Origin: Negativicutes bacterium
GTDB taxonomy: Bacteria > Bacillota > Negativicutes > JAAYSF01
NCBI GenBank assembly: GCA_028707635.1
Contig: JAQWAQ010000011.1
Coordinates: forward strand, 1 to 41,524
Length of the DNA stretch: 41,524 bases
Reading direction: 5' to 3'
Within the stretch, counting starts at the first letter, position 1. Each line of letters begins with the position of its first letter. The notes under the pieces were generated by a model. That model ran no database searches. It was not told the origin of the DNA and saw only the letters and a list, made by a program, of their open reading frames with translations. Made by a program: the position numbers and the translations under genes. Positions 16,530 through 24,380 of this stretch are shown piece by piece.

Positions 16530-16996
16530 CCATTCATTTGCCGTAGAGCAATCTCTTCCTGAGTTGTTAAAATACTATTAATATCCAACAGAATCAGCAG
16601 TCGTTCGTCCAACTTACCTACACCGTCGATATAGCGAGCGTCAAGTACAAAAGCCGGGGGCGGCGGTTCAATGCTGTCAGCACCGAGCCTAACAACCTCA
16701 TTAACGGCATCAACAATGATACCGACAGTTTGGCCGCTGACTTCAACAATAATAATTCGGGTATCTTCTTCATACTCGGCTACAGCCAATTGAAACCGCT
16801 TGCGAAGGTCAATCACAGGAATAATACGACCGCGCAAGTTGATGATTCCTTCCATAAACGACGGTGTCTGAGGTAATTTAGTGATTGGTACCAACCGGTT
16901 AATTTCCTGCACCTTGGTAATTGGCAATCCGTATTCTTCTTGAGCTAAACGGAATATAACCAATTGTAATTCTTGATCATCCTGTACTTCTCCCAT
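16526..16996 (-). CDS. cheW: CheW-like chemotaxis coupling protein
   Basis: 156 residues, essentially one CheW domain, the adaptor linking CheA kinase to chemoreceptors at the membrane. Typical motifs are EYGLPITKVQEI, INLRGRIIPVIDLRKRF and GIIVDAVNEVV. A GGAGGTG site lies 8 bases before the ATG. No other chemotaxis gene is in the window. Its stop overlaps the ispE start, so it is translationally coupled to an isoprenoid enzyme. Confidence 0.92.
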   Translation of the reverse strand: MGEVQDDQELQLVIFRLAQEEYGLPITKVQEINRLVPITKLPQTPSFMEGIINLRGRIIPVIDLRKRFQLAVAEYEEDTRIIIVEVSGQTVGIIVDAVNEVVRLGADSIEPPPPAFVLDARYIDGVGKLDERLLILLDINSILTTQEEIALRQMNG

Positions 16997-17058
16997 GCGG
17001 CAACCACCTCCATAATCGGCCCTAAGCCTTTTAAAGCGATATAATTCGCCAAAACTAT

Positions 17059-17097
17059 ATATTCGCTATTATAAAGCGATTTGCCTGCATTTGCCAA
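17059..17097 (-). promoter_or_regulatory. Overlapping sigma-A and sigma-H-like promoters for cheW-ispE
   Basis: Minus strand sigma-A: TTGGCA (17092-17097), an 18-base spacer, TATAAT (17068-17073). Sigma-H-like: GCAGGCAAA (17080-17088), 12 bases, AGCGAATAT (17059-17067), with AGGC in place of AGGA. The two sets interleave, so the unit may switch between vegetative and transition-phase transcription. Confidence 0.6.
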
Positions 17098-17105
17098 GAA
17101 TATTT

Positions 17106-19763
17106 TTAGACCATTTTTGCACCAGCCACAACGATTTCTGCATAGGGTGTCTCAACAGGTTCATCAGCGGCTTTGAGCTCTTCGCAGAACTCATTAATCG
17201 CGTTGAGAACAGTATCATACGTCTCATAAAAGACAACAATTAAATCGCCGGACTGGGCATTATTAAGAGCGGCTTTGACGGCTTCAACTTCAGTCAATAT
17301 GACTTCCACCTTATCATCGGCAAAACCAGCCTCAAATACCCCACGGCGTAACAAAGCCGCCGTTTCACCAGGTTTCCGGCCACGGAGGTCGTGATCTTCT
17401 TTAATATAGATGTGATCAAAACCTTGACCGGCAATTCGGCCCACATTAACAGTTACGTCATCCCGGCGGTCACCGGGTGCAGCAATCACGCCAACAAGCC
17501 GCCTAGCTCCCATCCGGCGAATGGTATTGATCAAGGCTTGATACCCGGCCGGATTATGCCCATAGTCAATGCACACCCGAAAATCACCCAAGGTCAACAT
17601 GTTAAGCCGCCCCCGATTTTGGGCAAAACTCGACAAACCTTGCCGAATATACCGTATCGGAACTTTAGCACAGTAGCAGGCTGCTGCCGCAATAATGGCG
17701 TTCTGTAAATTATGCAGCGCAATCCCGCCTAACGTCACCGGAATTTCTTTGACCGGTAAAATAGCCCTGGCGAACGCCCCACTGGCCGCATAAATGACGC
17801 CATCTTTAGTAAAGAAGGCCTTGCCGCCGGCCCCTAAGTGACGCCGGACAATAACATTGGACGGTTCAACGCTAAAATAGATAATCTCAGCCCGAACACG
17901 GGCTGCCATTTCATTTACATACGGATCATCGGCATTGAGCAGCGTAAAACCACCAGGCCGTACCGTCTCGACAATAAGTGATTTTATATAGGCTAAATCA
18001 GCTAGTGTCTCTATTCCATCCTGTCCAAGATGGTCTTCCGTAATATTGGTCACAATGCCAATATCGCATTTATCAAAAGCCAAACCACCGCGGACAATCC
18101 CGCCGCGCGCTGTTTCCAATACCGCAACTTCGACCCGCGAATCACCAAGCACAATCCGCGCACTGTTCGGCCCGGTAGTATCGCCACCCATTACACACTC
18201 ATCATTGATATAAATACCGTCAGTTGTTGTCATGCCAACATTATAACCGGCCTGTCGCCAGATATGCGCAATCATCCGAGTGACTGTTGTCTTTCCATTC
18301 GTGCCTGTGATGGCAATGAGTGGGATGCGGCCCGTACTCTTGTCAGGAAAAAGATAATCAATAATGGAAGCCGCTACATCGCGCGGCTTACCCGCAGATG
18401 GATAATGATGCATACGAATACCTGGCGCCGCATTGACCTCAATCACGGCTCCATTACCGCGACCGATTGGCTGCGTAATATCTTTTGCCACAACATCAAT
18501 TCCGGCTACATCCAACCCGACTAAACCGGCGACCCGTTCTGCCAGCCTGACATTGACAGGATGGACAATATCCGTAATATCAACCGCCGTGCCGCCGGTA
18601 CTTAAATTTGCATTGTCACGGATACGGATAACTTTATCTTTAGGCGGCACAGACTGTGGTGCAAACTTTTGCTTAGCAAGCACAGCGATAGCCACCGCAT
18701 CGATTTTAATTTTGGTTAAGGCTCTGCCATGGCCATCGCCACGGTCCGGATCATTGTTAACAATGTCGACAAGCTGGGCTACCGTATGCTGGCCATCACC
18801 AATCACATAAGCAGGAATTCGTTCAGCGGCTGCCGCTAACTTTCCGTTTACAACACAAAGCCGATATTGCAGCCCTGGTATATATTCCTCAACAAGCACA
18901 TTCTGATCATATTGACCGGCATCCTCGTACGCCCGTCTGACTTCAGCCTCGTGATTAATATTAATTGTAACGCCTTTACCCTGATTACCAGTGAGCGGCT
19001 TTACCACAACACCGCCCCCAATTGACCTTGCTGCCATTACCGCCTCGTCAGCATTGGCAGCAACAAAACCGTATGGTACAAGAACACCATTATCTTCAAG
19101 AATTCTTTTGGTTAACTGTTTATCACAGGCTAAATCACTCGCCACAGCGCTCGTCCGCCCGGTAATCGTTGCCCATACCCGCTGACGGCGATGTCCGTAG
19201 CCAAGCATAAGGAGATTTTCTTCATTATAAACAGTGGCGGGAATATCCCGCGCTTGGGCAGCCGCTAATATTGCCTGGGTGCTCGGCCCAAGCTGTCGCT
19301 GTTCACCAAGTCGCAGAAGCCTTGCCAAATTACCTTCAATATCAAAAGGCTGCTGGTTTAGTGCGGCTTGCAGCAAATCGAGCGCAATGTAAGCGGCTAG
19401 TTTGGCCACCTCGGCGTCACGACATCCTACGATCACATTGTACATACCGGGAATTCCAGTACTGCGGGTCTTCCCGAATTTCACATCATAGCCAACTAAC
19501 ATCTGCAGTTCCAACACTGTATGTTCAAAAATATGAGCCAGATAGGTCCCCTCTGTAAGTCGCTCCACAAAACCGCCCGCCTTACCTCGCGAACAGTGAT
19601 GTTGACTCAGTCCGGGCAGCATGTCCAGCAGCTGCTCATTAAAACCGGAAATATTCTTACTGGCGACGTCTTCATATTGAGCGATATCTAGTTTAATCCA
19701 AATGACCGGACGATAACTATAAATGTTCGGCCCTTCCAAAATCCTTGTTGCCAAAATCTCCAT
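17106..19763 (-). CDS. cphA: Cyanophycin synthetase
   Basis: Polymerises aspartate and arginine into the nitrogen reserve cyanophycin, using ATP for both additions. 885 residues, the usual size. An N-terminal domain covers about 1-160. An ATP-grasp domain (about 215-470; KPLTGNQGKGVTI, EEYIPG, VNAAPGIRMH) adds one amino acid. A Mur-ligase-like domain (about 480-870; P-loop TGTNGKTTVTR, TTDGIY, DYGHNPAGY) adds the other. It begins 44 bases downstream of cphB, so synthesis and degradation genes are co-transcribed. Cyanophycin genes occur in several heterotrophic clostridia as well as cyanobacteria. Confidence 0.95.
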   Translation of the reverse strand: MEILATRILEGPNIYSYRPVIWIKLDIAQYEDVASKNISGFNEQLLDMLPGLSQHHCSRGKAGGFVERLTEGTYLAHIFEHTVLELQMLVGYDVKFGKTRSTGIPGMYNVIVGCRDAEVAKLAAYIALDLLQAALNQQPFDIEGNLARLLRLGEQRQLGPSTQAILAAAQARDIPATVYNEENLLMLGYGHRRQRVWATITGRTSAVASDLACDKQLTKRILEDNGVLVPYGFVAANADEAVMAARSIGGGVVVKPLTGNQGKGVTININHEAEVRRAYEDAGQYDQNVLVEEYIPGLQYRLCVVNGKLAAAAERIPAYVIGDGQHTVAQLVDIVNNDPDRGDGHGRALTKIKIDAVAIAVLAKQKFAPQSVPPKDKVIRIRDNANLSTGGTAVDITDIVHPVNVRLAERVAGLVGLDVAGIDVVAKDITQPIGRGNGAVIEVNAAPGIRMHHYPSAGKPRDVAASIIDYLFPDKSTGRIPLIAITGTNGKTTVTRMIAHIWRQAGYNVGMTTTDGIYINDECVMGGDTTGPNSARIVLGDSRVEVAVLETARGGIVRGGLAFDKCDIGIVTNITEDHLGQDGIETLADLAYIKSLIVETVRPGGFTLLNADDPYVNEMAARVRAEIIYFSVEPSNVIVRRHLGAGGKAFFTKDGVIYAASGAFARAILPVKEIPVTLGGIALHNLQNAIIAAAACYCAKVPIRYIRQGLSSFAQNRGRLNMLTLGDFRVCIDYGHNPAGYQALINTIRRMGARRLVGVIAAPGDRRDDVTVNVGRIAGQGFDHIYIKEDHDLRGRKPGETAALLRRGVFEAGFADDKVEVILTEVEAVKAALNNAQSGDLIVVFYETYDTVLNAINEFCEELKAADEPVETPYAEIVVAGAKMV

Positions 19764-19807
19764 GATTTGCCCCCTTCGTTAGCTGGCAGATATATCGTAA
19801 AGTACTG

Positions 19808-20623
19808 TTACTCTTGCGTCGATATCATATACGGCCGTCGTCGACTAATGTCAAACCCATATCCAGACGGCAAGATATGAAGCAATACATTGGTCAGGGC
19901 TAGCGGGTCATGACGCTTGGATTCAGATATATTTGAATGAACTACATTTTTTCCATCCAGAATTGTTATTGTCTGCGAACCGATGACTTCACACTTACTA
20001 TCCGTATTAACCATCAAGGCAGTGTCTTCATCAATCCCAATGCCTAAGATATGCGGATTCTGCGCAATCGCTGCCAAAAGCCGATTCGTGCGGCCGCGTT
20101 GGGCAAAATGCTGATCGATTACCACTTCCTGTAAAAGCCCCATACCATGCGCCATACTTAAGGCTGCTTTTTTTGGCGTGTCACTGGAGTCTCCACCGAC
20201 AATCATAGTATCACTCATCACCGAGGCTCCTGCGCTTGTCCCAGCAATGACTGCCCCTTTTCCATGGGCTCGACGGATTGCTGCGTCAACACCTGATCCG
20301 CCCAGAATAATTGTTAGTCTTAACTGATCACCACCAGTAAAAAACACGCCGGTGGCCTGTTCGATATCACTTATTATACTGACATCATTCGCTTGTTCGC
20401 GATTATCAATATAGGAAACCGCAATAGCATCTGCACCCATTCGATCAAAGAGCGAGCGATATTCATCACCAACTTCATGCGGTAGTTCTGTCGCCGTAGT
20501 AATCAAGACAATCCGAGCCCCTCGCCCCCCTGCCATTTCGATGAATTTATTAAGTATTTCACAGTCGCCTTCTTTATCTTCATTGCCACCAATAATCAAA
20601 AGCTTGCCTGCTTTTTTTTGCAT
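19808..20623 (-). CDS. cphB: Cyanophycinase
   Basis: Serine peptidase (S51 fold) cutting cyanophycin to beta-Asp-Arg dipeptides. The nucleophile is in AGTSAGASVMS (about residue 130). FFTGGDQLRL and GIGIDEDTAL motifs are typical. The open frame extends to 20653, but the ATG at 20623 has a GGAGGAG site 5 bases ahead and gives the usual 271 residues. It precedes cphA on the same strand. The 5' region contains copy 2 of a two-hairpin repeat. No isoaspartyl dipeptidase for the final step is in the window. Confidence 0.94.
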   Translation of the reverse strand: MQKKAGKLLIIGGNEDKEGDCEILNKFIEMAGGRGARIVLITTATELPHEVGDEYRSLFDRMGADAIAVSYIDNREQANDVSIISDIEQATGVFFTGGDQLRLTIILGGSGVDAAIRRAHGKGAVIAGTSAGASVMSDTMIVGGDSSDTPKKAALSMAHGMGLLQEVVIDQHFAQRGRTNRLLAAIAQNPHILGIGIDEDTALMVNTDSKCEVIGSQTITILDGKNVVHSNISESKRHDPLALTNVLLHILPSGYGFDISRRRPYMISTQE

Positions 20624-20661
20624 ACCGCTCCTCCAATTGGAACAAATTAGCATAAGTGTTA

Positions 20662-20802
20662 TTTGTCCGATGACTAACCCGCTCTAAGACTCCCGCTTCT
20701 ATAAGCGAGAGTAAGGGCGGCTAAGTCCCTGGATACGGTTCGACTAGGATTCAGGCGGAGTTAAAACTCCATCTGAATCGAGTCTCACTTTATCCGATGA
20801 CT
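20662..20802 (+). repeat. Two-hairpin dispersed repeat, copy 2
   Basis: Second copy of the element at 276-434, in the same orientation and shorter in the middle. Hairpins: CTCCCGCTT/AAGCGAGAG (one mismatch) and GATTCAG.../...CTGAATC with an enclosing GACT/AGTC pair. It is bounded by a direct repeat, TTTGTCCGATGACT (20662-20675) and TTTATCCGATGACT (20789-20802), 13 of 14 identical. It lies between cphB and the L,D-transpeptidase gene. Confidence 0.82.
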
Positions 20803-20864
20803 CCTAACTATCCTTACCATTTATTGCACATTTTTATACATTTTTTTTGGAGAAACTGGTAAGT

Positions 20865-20892
20865 ACCAAACAAGCCGGCCCGCCATATAATG
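20865..20892 (+). promoter_or_regulatory. Candidate sigma-K-like promoter for the L,D-transpeptidase gene
   Basis: AC (20865-20866), 17 bases, then CATATAATG (20884-20892). The sigma-K consensus is AC N16-17 CATAnnnTA; the last A is G here. TATAAT inside it could also serve sigma-A, but no -35 hexamer is visible. Confidence 0.4.
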
Positions 20893-20929
20893 ATTCGACT
20901 AAGAAATCACGACAAAGGAGGCCGACTAG

Positions 20930-21550
20930 ATGAATATCCGGAAAGTTTATCTGCCATACGCCATACTGAACCCTAAAAGAATTCATCAGCTGCTGCCTAA
21001 TGTGCAGTCCGCGTTACTAAAGAAGGGCTTTTTGCAAGGATATGCTCACAGTATCCACGACTCAAACATCAGGGAAGCTATCACCCATTTTCAAGAAAGC
21101 GAGAATCTCACCCCTACAGGCACGCTTGACCCAATTACCGCTTACCGACTGCTCAGCGCTGGCTGCTTGGAAATCACGCCGATCGCTAAAAAAACGAGGG
21201 CCTATTCCCCTCTGGGCCGAGCCAACATTCTGCTGACAAAATCCCATCGCCAGATCACTCTGTTTGACGGCAACAAGACCATCCGCCAGTATCCAGTAGC
21301 GATTGGCAAACCGGCCACCCCCACTCCCGAAGGCAACTATGCGATTGCCACGAAAATACTAAACCCCGGCGGCGTCCTTGGCACCCGCTGGATGGGTCTT
21401 AATTTTGACGCCTATGGTATCCACGGCACCAACCGCCCTTGGCTAATCGGCCAAATGGTGTCAAATGGCTGTATTCGCATGCACAATCCTCATGCCGAAG
21501 AATTATTCACTCTTGTCAACCTCGGCACCCCTGTCCACATCCGGCAATAA
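20930..21550 (+). CDS. L,D-transpeptidase (YkuD) with peptidoglycan-binding domain
   Basis: 206 residues. An N-terminal PG-binding-1-like helical domain (about 20-78) has FQESENLTPTGTLDPITAYRLL. A YkuD domain follows (about 95-205) with catalytic motif H-G-T (GIHGTNRP) and SNGCIRMHN carrying the nucleophilic Cys. The family forms 3-3 cross-links in peptidoglycan. No signal peptide is apparent, which suits a spore-associated or mother-cell enzyme. AAAGGAGG lies 8 bases before the ATG. Its 3' end overlaps the convergent HipA-like gene by 48 bases. Confidence 0.9.
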   Translation: MNIRKVYLPYAILNPKRIHQLLPNVQSALLKKGFLQGYAHSIHDSNIREAITHFQESENLTPTGTLDPITAYRLLSAGCLEITPIAKKTRAYSPLGRANILLTKSHRQITLFDGNKTIRQYPVAIGKPATPTPEGNYAIATKILNPGGVLGTRWMGLNFDAYGIHGTNRPWLIGQMVSNGCIRMHNPHAEELFTLVNLGTPVHIRQ

Positions 21551-22303
21551 CGTTAGGAGCGGACGGGCGATTTCCTCAATCATATTGCGGCGGGCTGTTA
21601 TATAATGAACAAGCGCCTGCCGCTCTTTCTCATCCGATAACCATTCGGCTGGTATTGCATCAACCAGCTCCTCGATTTCATTGTCGGTGATTGCTTCAAC
21701 CTTTGTGATATAGCCCTTAAAGTCCTCCGCCGTCAAATAATACTTGAGCAACCAACCGTAAGCCCGGCGATAATTCATGATAATCTTAGGCTCAAGCTTG
21801 GTTAACCAATTGACCGTCCAACGCCCCTTCTTAAACAAGTGCGAATTATCAATAGCATAAATTTCGGACTTGTTATCAACGCGCCGAATAATAAGATTGC
21901 GCCTGTTCCAGGTACGGTCAAGGTTATGAAACATATGGTCAAACAACATGACACCAGCCATTTGCGCTTTGTTGTCGACTTTACGCAGATTCGTTCTAAC
22001 TACGTAGCGGGTGCTGCTGATATACTGACTGGCAAAATGAAGACCCGGTTCAACGCGAGCGGCTCTAAGCTTGCGTGTTGTCGCAAGCAATTCTCCCGTA
22101 ATCATGATGGCTCCTCCTGGCGGGAAACACAAACCCATTAATGAACCAAAGGAGCACGCCAATAGTTCATTGACTAACACCTTAGTCCCAAGTCGATTAT
22201 TTTTTAGTTTTACAACATATATCTTGCCGTCATCCGCTCTAAATAGCTGTGGCGAAGTTACACCAAGCCCCACTGCGCCCAAGTAGCTAACAGCTGTAAG
22301 CAA
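21503..22303 (-). CDS. HipA-like kinase family protein
   Basis: 266 residues. The central kinase-like signature HNLDRTWNRRNLII resembles the catalytic loop (Asp...Asn) of HipA/PI-kinase folds, and YAIDNSHLF resembles the metal-binding Asp motif. The N-terminal part (PQLFRADDGKIYVVKLKNN) resembles an ATP-binding strand-lysine pair. No HipB-type antitoxin is adjacent, so a toxin-antitoxin role is not supported. A TTG start has a GAGGGTG site 7 bases ahead. It converges on and overlaps the L,D-transpeptidase gene. Substrate unknown. Confidence 0.7.
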   Translation of the reverse strand: MLTAVSYLGAVGLGVTSPQLFRADDGKIYVVKLKNNRLGTKVLVNELLACSFGSLMGLCFPPGGAIMITGELLATTRKLRAARVEPGLHFASQYISSTRYVVRTNLRKVDNKAQMAGVMLFDHMFHNLDRTWNRRNLIIRRVDNKSEIYAIDNSHLFKKGRWTVNWLTKLEPKIIMNYRRAYGWLLKYYLTAEDFKGYITKVEAITDNEIEELVDAIPAEWLSDEKERQALVHYITARRNMIEEIARPLLTLLPDVDRGAEVDKSE

Positions 22304-22374
22304 GTTTGTTCACCCTCTTTTCTGGACTTATTCATCCATACGGTAGAATATATGATAATAAAATATTTAGCAGA

Positions 22375-22418
22375 ACTAAAAACACCGCTTCAATCCACTG
22401 AGGATGAGCGGTGTTTTC
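22375..22418 (-). terminator. Rho-independent terminator after the SPOCS-SH3 gene
   Basis: An 11-bp stem (AAAACACCGCT, 22379-22389, with AGCGGTGTTTT, 22407-22417) is followed by T's on the minus strand, 7 bases after the stop codon. Confidence 0.88.
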
Positions 22419-22424
22419 GCTTCA

Positions 22425-23393
22425 TTAGCCCTTTGGCGCAGTCGGCGTAGTTCCGTTGGTATCTACTAGCCAACTGGCAACCCAACCTGTCGTATTCCCA
22501 TCAGGCATAACAACTTTATACCAGCCGAACGCTTCCTCTTTAATTGTGAGAGATTCACCTCTGTTCACCTTTTGGACAACCGGGAAATTAGTGCCAGGAC
22601 CAGTACGAACATTCACATTATTGCCATTCACAACCGCCATGCCAGAGACTGTCGTCGGCACACCGGCCGTAGGTGTCAAAGGACCAACTGTAGGCATCGA
22701 CGGACCAGTTACTAAAACATTGGATTCACCAAAAGCTTCAATTTCACCGCCACCCATCTGGGAGGCCGAAACCATGTCGTCATTAAAACCATCTGATGAC
22801 GTTACCGTATTGGCAGCCGTTGACATTTCAAACGCACCCGCAGTCGCAACCGGATTGATCACATAAGCATCCATTTCAGCTGTACTTGTTACACGGGCCC
22901 ACACTTTAAGTACGATTGTAATGTGAACCTTGCGTGGCTCATCATCGCAAAAATCATAGTCAACAAATTCAATCTGTACATCGGCTGTCGCAGCATCCTC
23001 TTTTACAGCTCCTGGGATTTCGATGTCACGTGTCCATCGTACACCCCGACGCTCAAAAGCATGAACAGGCTGGTCAGGCAAATCAGCAACATACATGACC
23101 TTAACTTCCAATTCGCCCCTAATAATCACTTTGTTAGGAATAACATCTACTGATTTAATACAAATATCTTTGACATAAACGTCGACGACTTGCTCAATCG
23201 GCGGCTTTCGGTCAGGAACAAACATATCAAATTCTAGAACCCGCTGCTCCATTTCCGCCCCAAGAACTTGCTCAACCTGGATTGTTTCCACACCGGGCTC
23301 AAAACAGTAGCAATCATCGTCAATAGAGCGTAATAATTCAGCTGGTTTAGTGGCAATCGATCTTAAACTTGGTCTCGATTCTTTCTTGCCCAT
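22425..23393 (-). CDS. SPOCS-domain (DUF3794) protein with C-terminal SH3b domain
   Basis: 322 residues. An N-terminal SPOCS/DUF3794 domain (about 35-170) includes VPDRKPPIEQVVDVYVKD and YVADLPDQPVHAF. A low-complexity Gly/Thr/Pro/Ser linker (about 180-255) follows, then a bacterial SH3 domain (about 255-312; NVNVRTGPGTNFPVV, GWVASWLV). SPOCS domains occur in SpoIVA-associated and coat proteins of clostridia, while SH3b domains often bind wall glycan or peptide, so a role in joining spore surface layers is inferred. It is paralogous to the next gene upstream (36-base gap) and co-transcribed with it. Confidence 0.82.
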   Translation of the reverse strand: MGKKESRPSLRSIATKPAELLRSIDDDCYCFEPGVETIQVEQVLGAEMEQRVLEFDMFVPDRKPPIEQVVDVYVKDICIKSVDVIPNKVIIRGELEVKVMYVADLPDQPVHAFERRGVRWTRDIEIPGAVKEDAATADVQIEFVDYDFCDDEPRKVHITIVLKVWARVTSTAEMDAYVINPVATAGAFEMSTAANTVTSSDGFNDDMVSASQMGGGEIEAFGESNVLVTGPSMPTVGPLTPTAGVPTTVSGMAVVNGNNVNVRTGPGTNFPVVQKVNRGESLTIKEEAFGWYKVVMPDGNTTGWVASWLVDTNGTTPTAPKG

Positions 23394-23429
23394 TTCATTC
23401 CCCCCTTTTCCCAGGATAGGCCGGCATAC

Positions 23430-24173
23430 TTATCCTTTTGCGTTATTTGGTAAAGTCCCATTAGCCACTCCAATCATAACTTCACGGTCTGCCAATACCT
23501 TTGCATTGATTCTTAGTACGACTGCAACATCAAAATCCCGCGTGCAATGATGGTGATGGTGGTGGTCATTGTTATTGTCACATTCATCATCGTTATCATT
23601 ATTATGGTTGTGGTTATGATGGTGGTTGTTATCACACTCATCGTTATCATTATTATGGTTGTGGTTATGATGGTGGTTGTTATCACACTCATCGTCATCA
23701 TCGTCGTCGTCACACATTTGATCATCTGTTTCATAGTTTTTATACTTGTAGGCGCGCGTATGCTCATCGACATCATAGTCAACATACTCAACATCAACAG
23801 TCGCTTCAGCATCCATACCCTTGCGAGCTCCTTCAATCGGAATATCAACTGTCCACTTGAAGTTTTTAACTTCGACCGCATGAACCGGCTGATCAGGCAG
23901 GCAGGCTACGTAAATCGCCTTAATCTCGAAATCGCCGCGCACAATGATCTTATTTGTAATCACATCAACACTATTAACCTCAACATCTTTTACAAAAACA
24001 TCAACAATTTGCTCGATCTCTGGTTTACGGTCGGGTACCCTAACATGAATATCCAGAGACTTTTGCTTTTCGGCTTCGCCTATTACCTGACGGACAATGA
24101 TTGTCTGCGGTCCTGTTTGCTGGCCAAGAGTACATTGGTTCACCATAGGCCTGAAACCTTCTTTATCAGTCAT
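23430..24173 (-). CDS. SPOCS-domain (DUF3794) protein with His/Asp/Asn/Cys-rich insertion
   Basis: 247 residues. The SPOCS domain shares long identical stretches with its neighbour (VPDRKP-IEQ-VDV-VKD; LPDQPVHA). Between the VDYD strand and the final strands, where the paralogue has a short FCDDEPRKVH-like loop, about 70 residues are inserted. They hold 7 consecutive Asp, then units of DECDNNHHHNHNHNNDN and a final HHHHHHC. Sixteen His and five Cys suggest metal binding. The repeat is two perfect 51-bp copies plus a partial third. Upstream is a partial sigma-K-like promoter. Spore-coat location is inferred from the family. Confidence 0.8.
   Translation of the reverse strand: MTDKEGFRPMVNQCTLGQQTGPQTIIVRQVIGEAEKQKSLDIHVRVPDRKPEIEQIVDVFVKDVEVNSVDVITNKIIVRGDFEIKAIYVACLPDQPVHAVEVKNFKWTVDIPIEGARKGMDAEATVDVEYVDYDVDEHTRAYKYKNYETDDQMCDDDDDDDECDNNHHHNHNHNNDNDECDNNHHHNHNHNNDNDDECDNNNDHHHHHHCTRDFDVAVVLRINAKVLADREVMIGVANGTLPNNAKG
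23590..23691 (-). repeat. Perfect 2 x 51-bp in-frame tandem repeat
   Basis: Units 23590-23640 and 23641-23691 are identical. Each encodes 17 residues (DECDNNHHHNHNHNNDN) in the SPOCS protein, and a degenerate partial unit lies on the 23568-23589 side. Perfect identity suggests recent duplication or slippage, so copy number probably varies between strains. Confidence 0.95.
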
Positions 24174-24207
24174 TCATATTCCCCCCTTCGTAAGTTCTAT
24201 TTATATA

Positions 24208-24230
24208 TATGCCTGCACTACGGGTTATGT
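24208..24230 (-). promoter_or_regulatory. Partial sigma-K-like promoter for the SPOCS pair
   Basis: Minus strand: AC (24229-24230), 17 bases, CATATATATA (starting at 24211). Spacing and CATA fit sigma-K, but the terminal TA is one base out of phase. It faces away from the sigma-K-like promoter at 24296-24323. Confidence 0.35.
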
Positions 24231-24295
24231 GCAAAAACCGCAGAGCCGGCTAAAATTATTTGGCGTATTTTGTAATATTTTTTCCGGCTAACATA

Positions 24296-24323
24296 ACATT
24301 TTGCTTTTTGCAATCATAGAATA
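24296..24323 (+). promoter_or_regulatory. Sigma-K-type promoter for the Met/His/Cys-rich gene
   Basis: AC (24296-24297), 17 bases, then CATAGAATA (24315-24323), an exact match to AC N16-17 CATAnnnTA. It lies about 57 bases before the ATG, implying late mother-cell expression. Confidence 0.6.
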
Positions 24324-24380
24324 CAGCAGAAGTCATAAGAAGACTTTAAATAAACATAAGGCAAAGGAGGATTTACCTTA

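Noticed and set aside
21503..22303. HipAB toxin-antitoxin module
   Set aside because: No HipB-like helix-turn-helix gene adjoins the kinase, and the protein matches the stand-alone HipA-like family better than HipA.
23590..23691. Tandem repeat considered as a CRISPR array
   Set aside because: The 51-bp units are directly adjacent without spacers, in frame, and encode protein.
23547..24275. A 242-codon plus-strand open frame full of Val/Ile/Met, looking like a membrane protein
   Set aside because: It is the antisense of the His/Asp/Asn-coding repeats of the SPOCS gene. It has no ribosome site and its hydrophobicity is a by-product of the complement of CAT/GAT/AAT codons.
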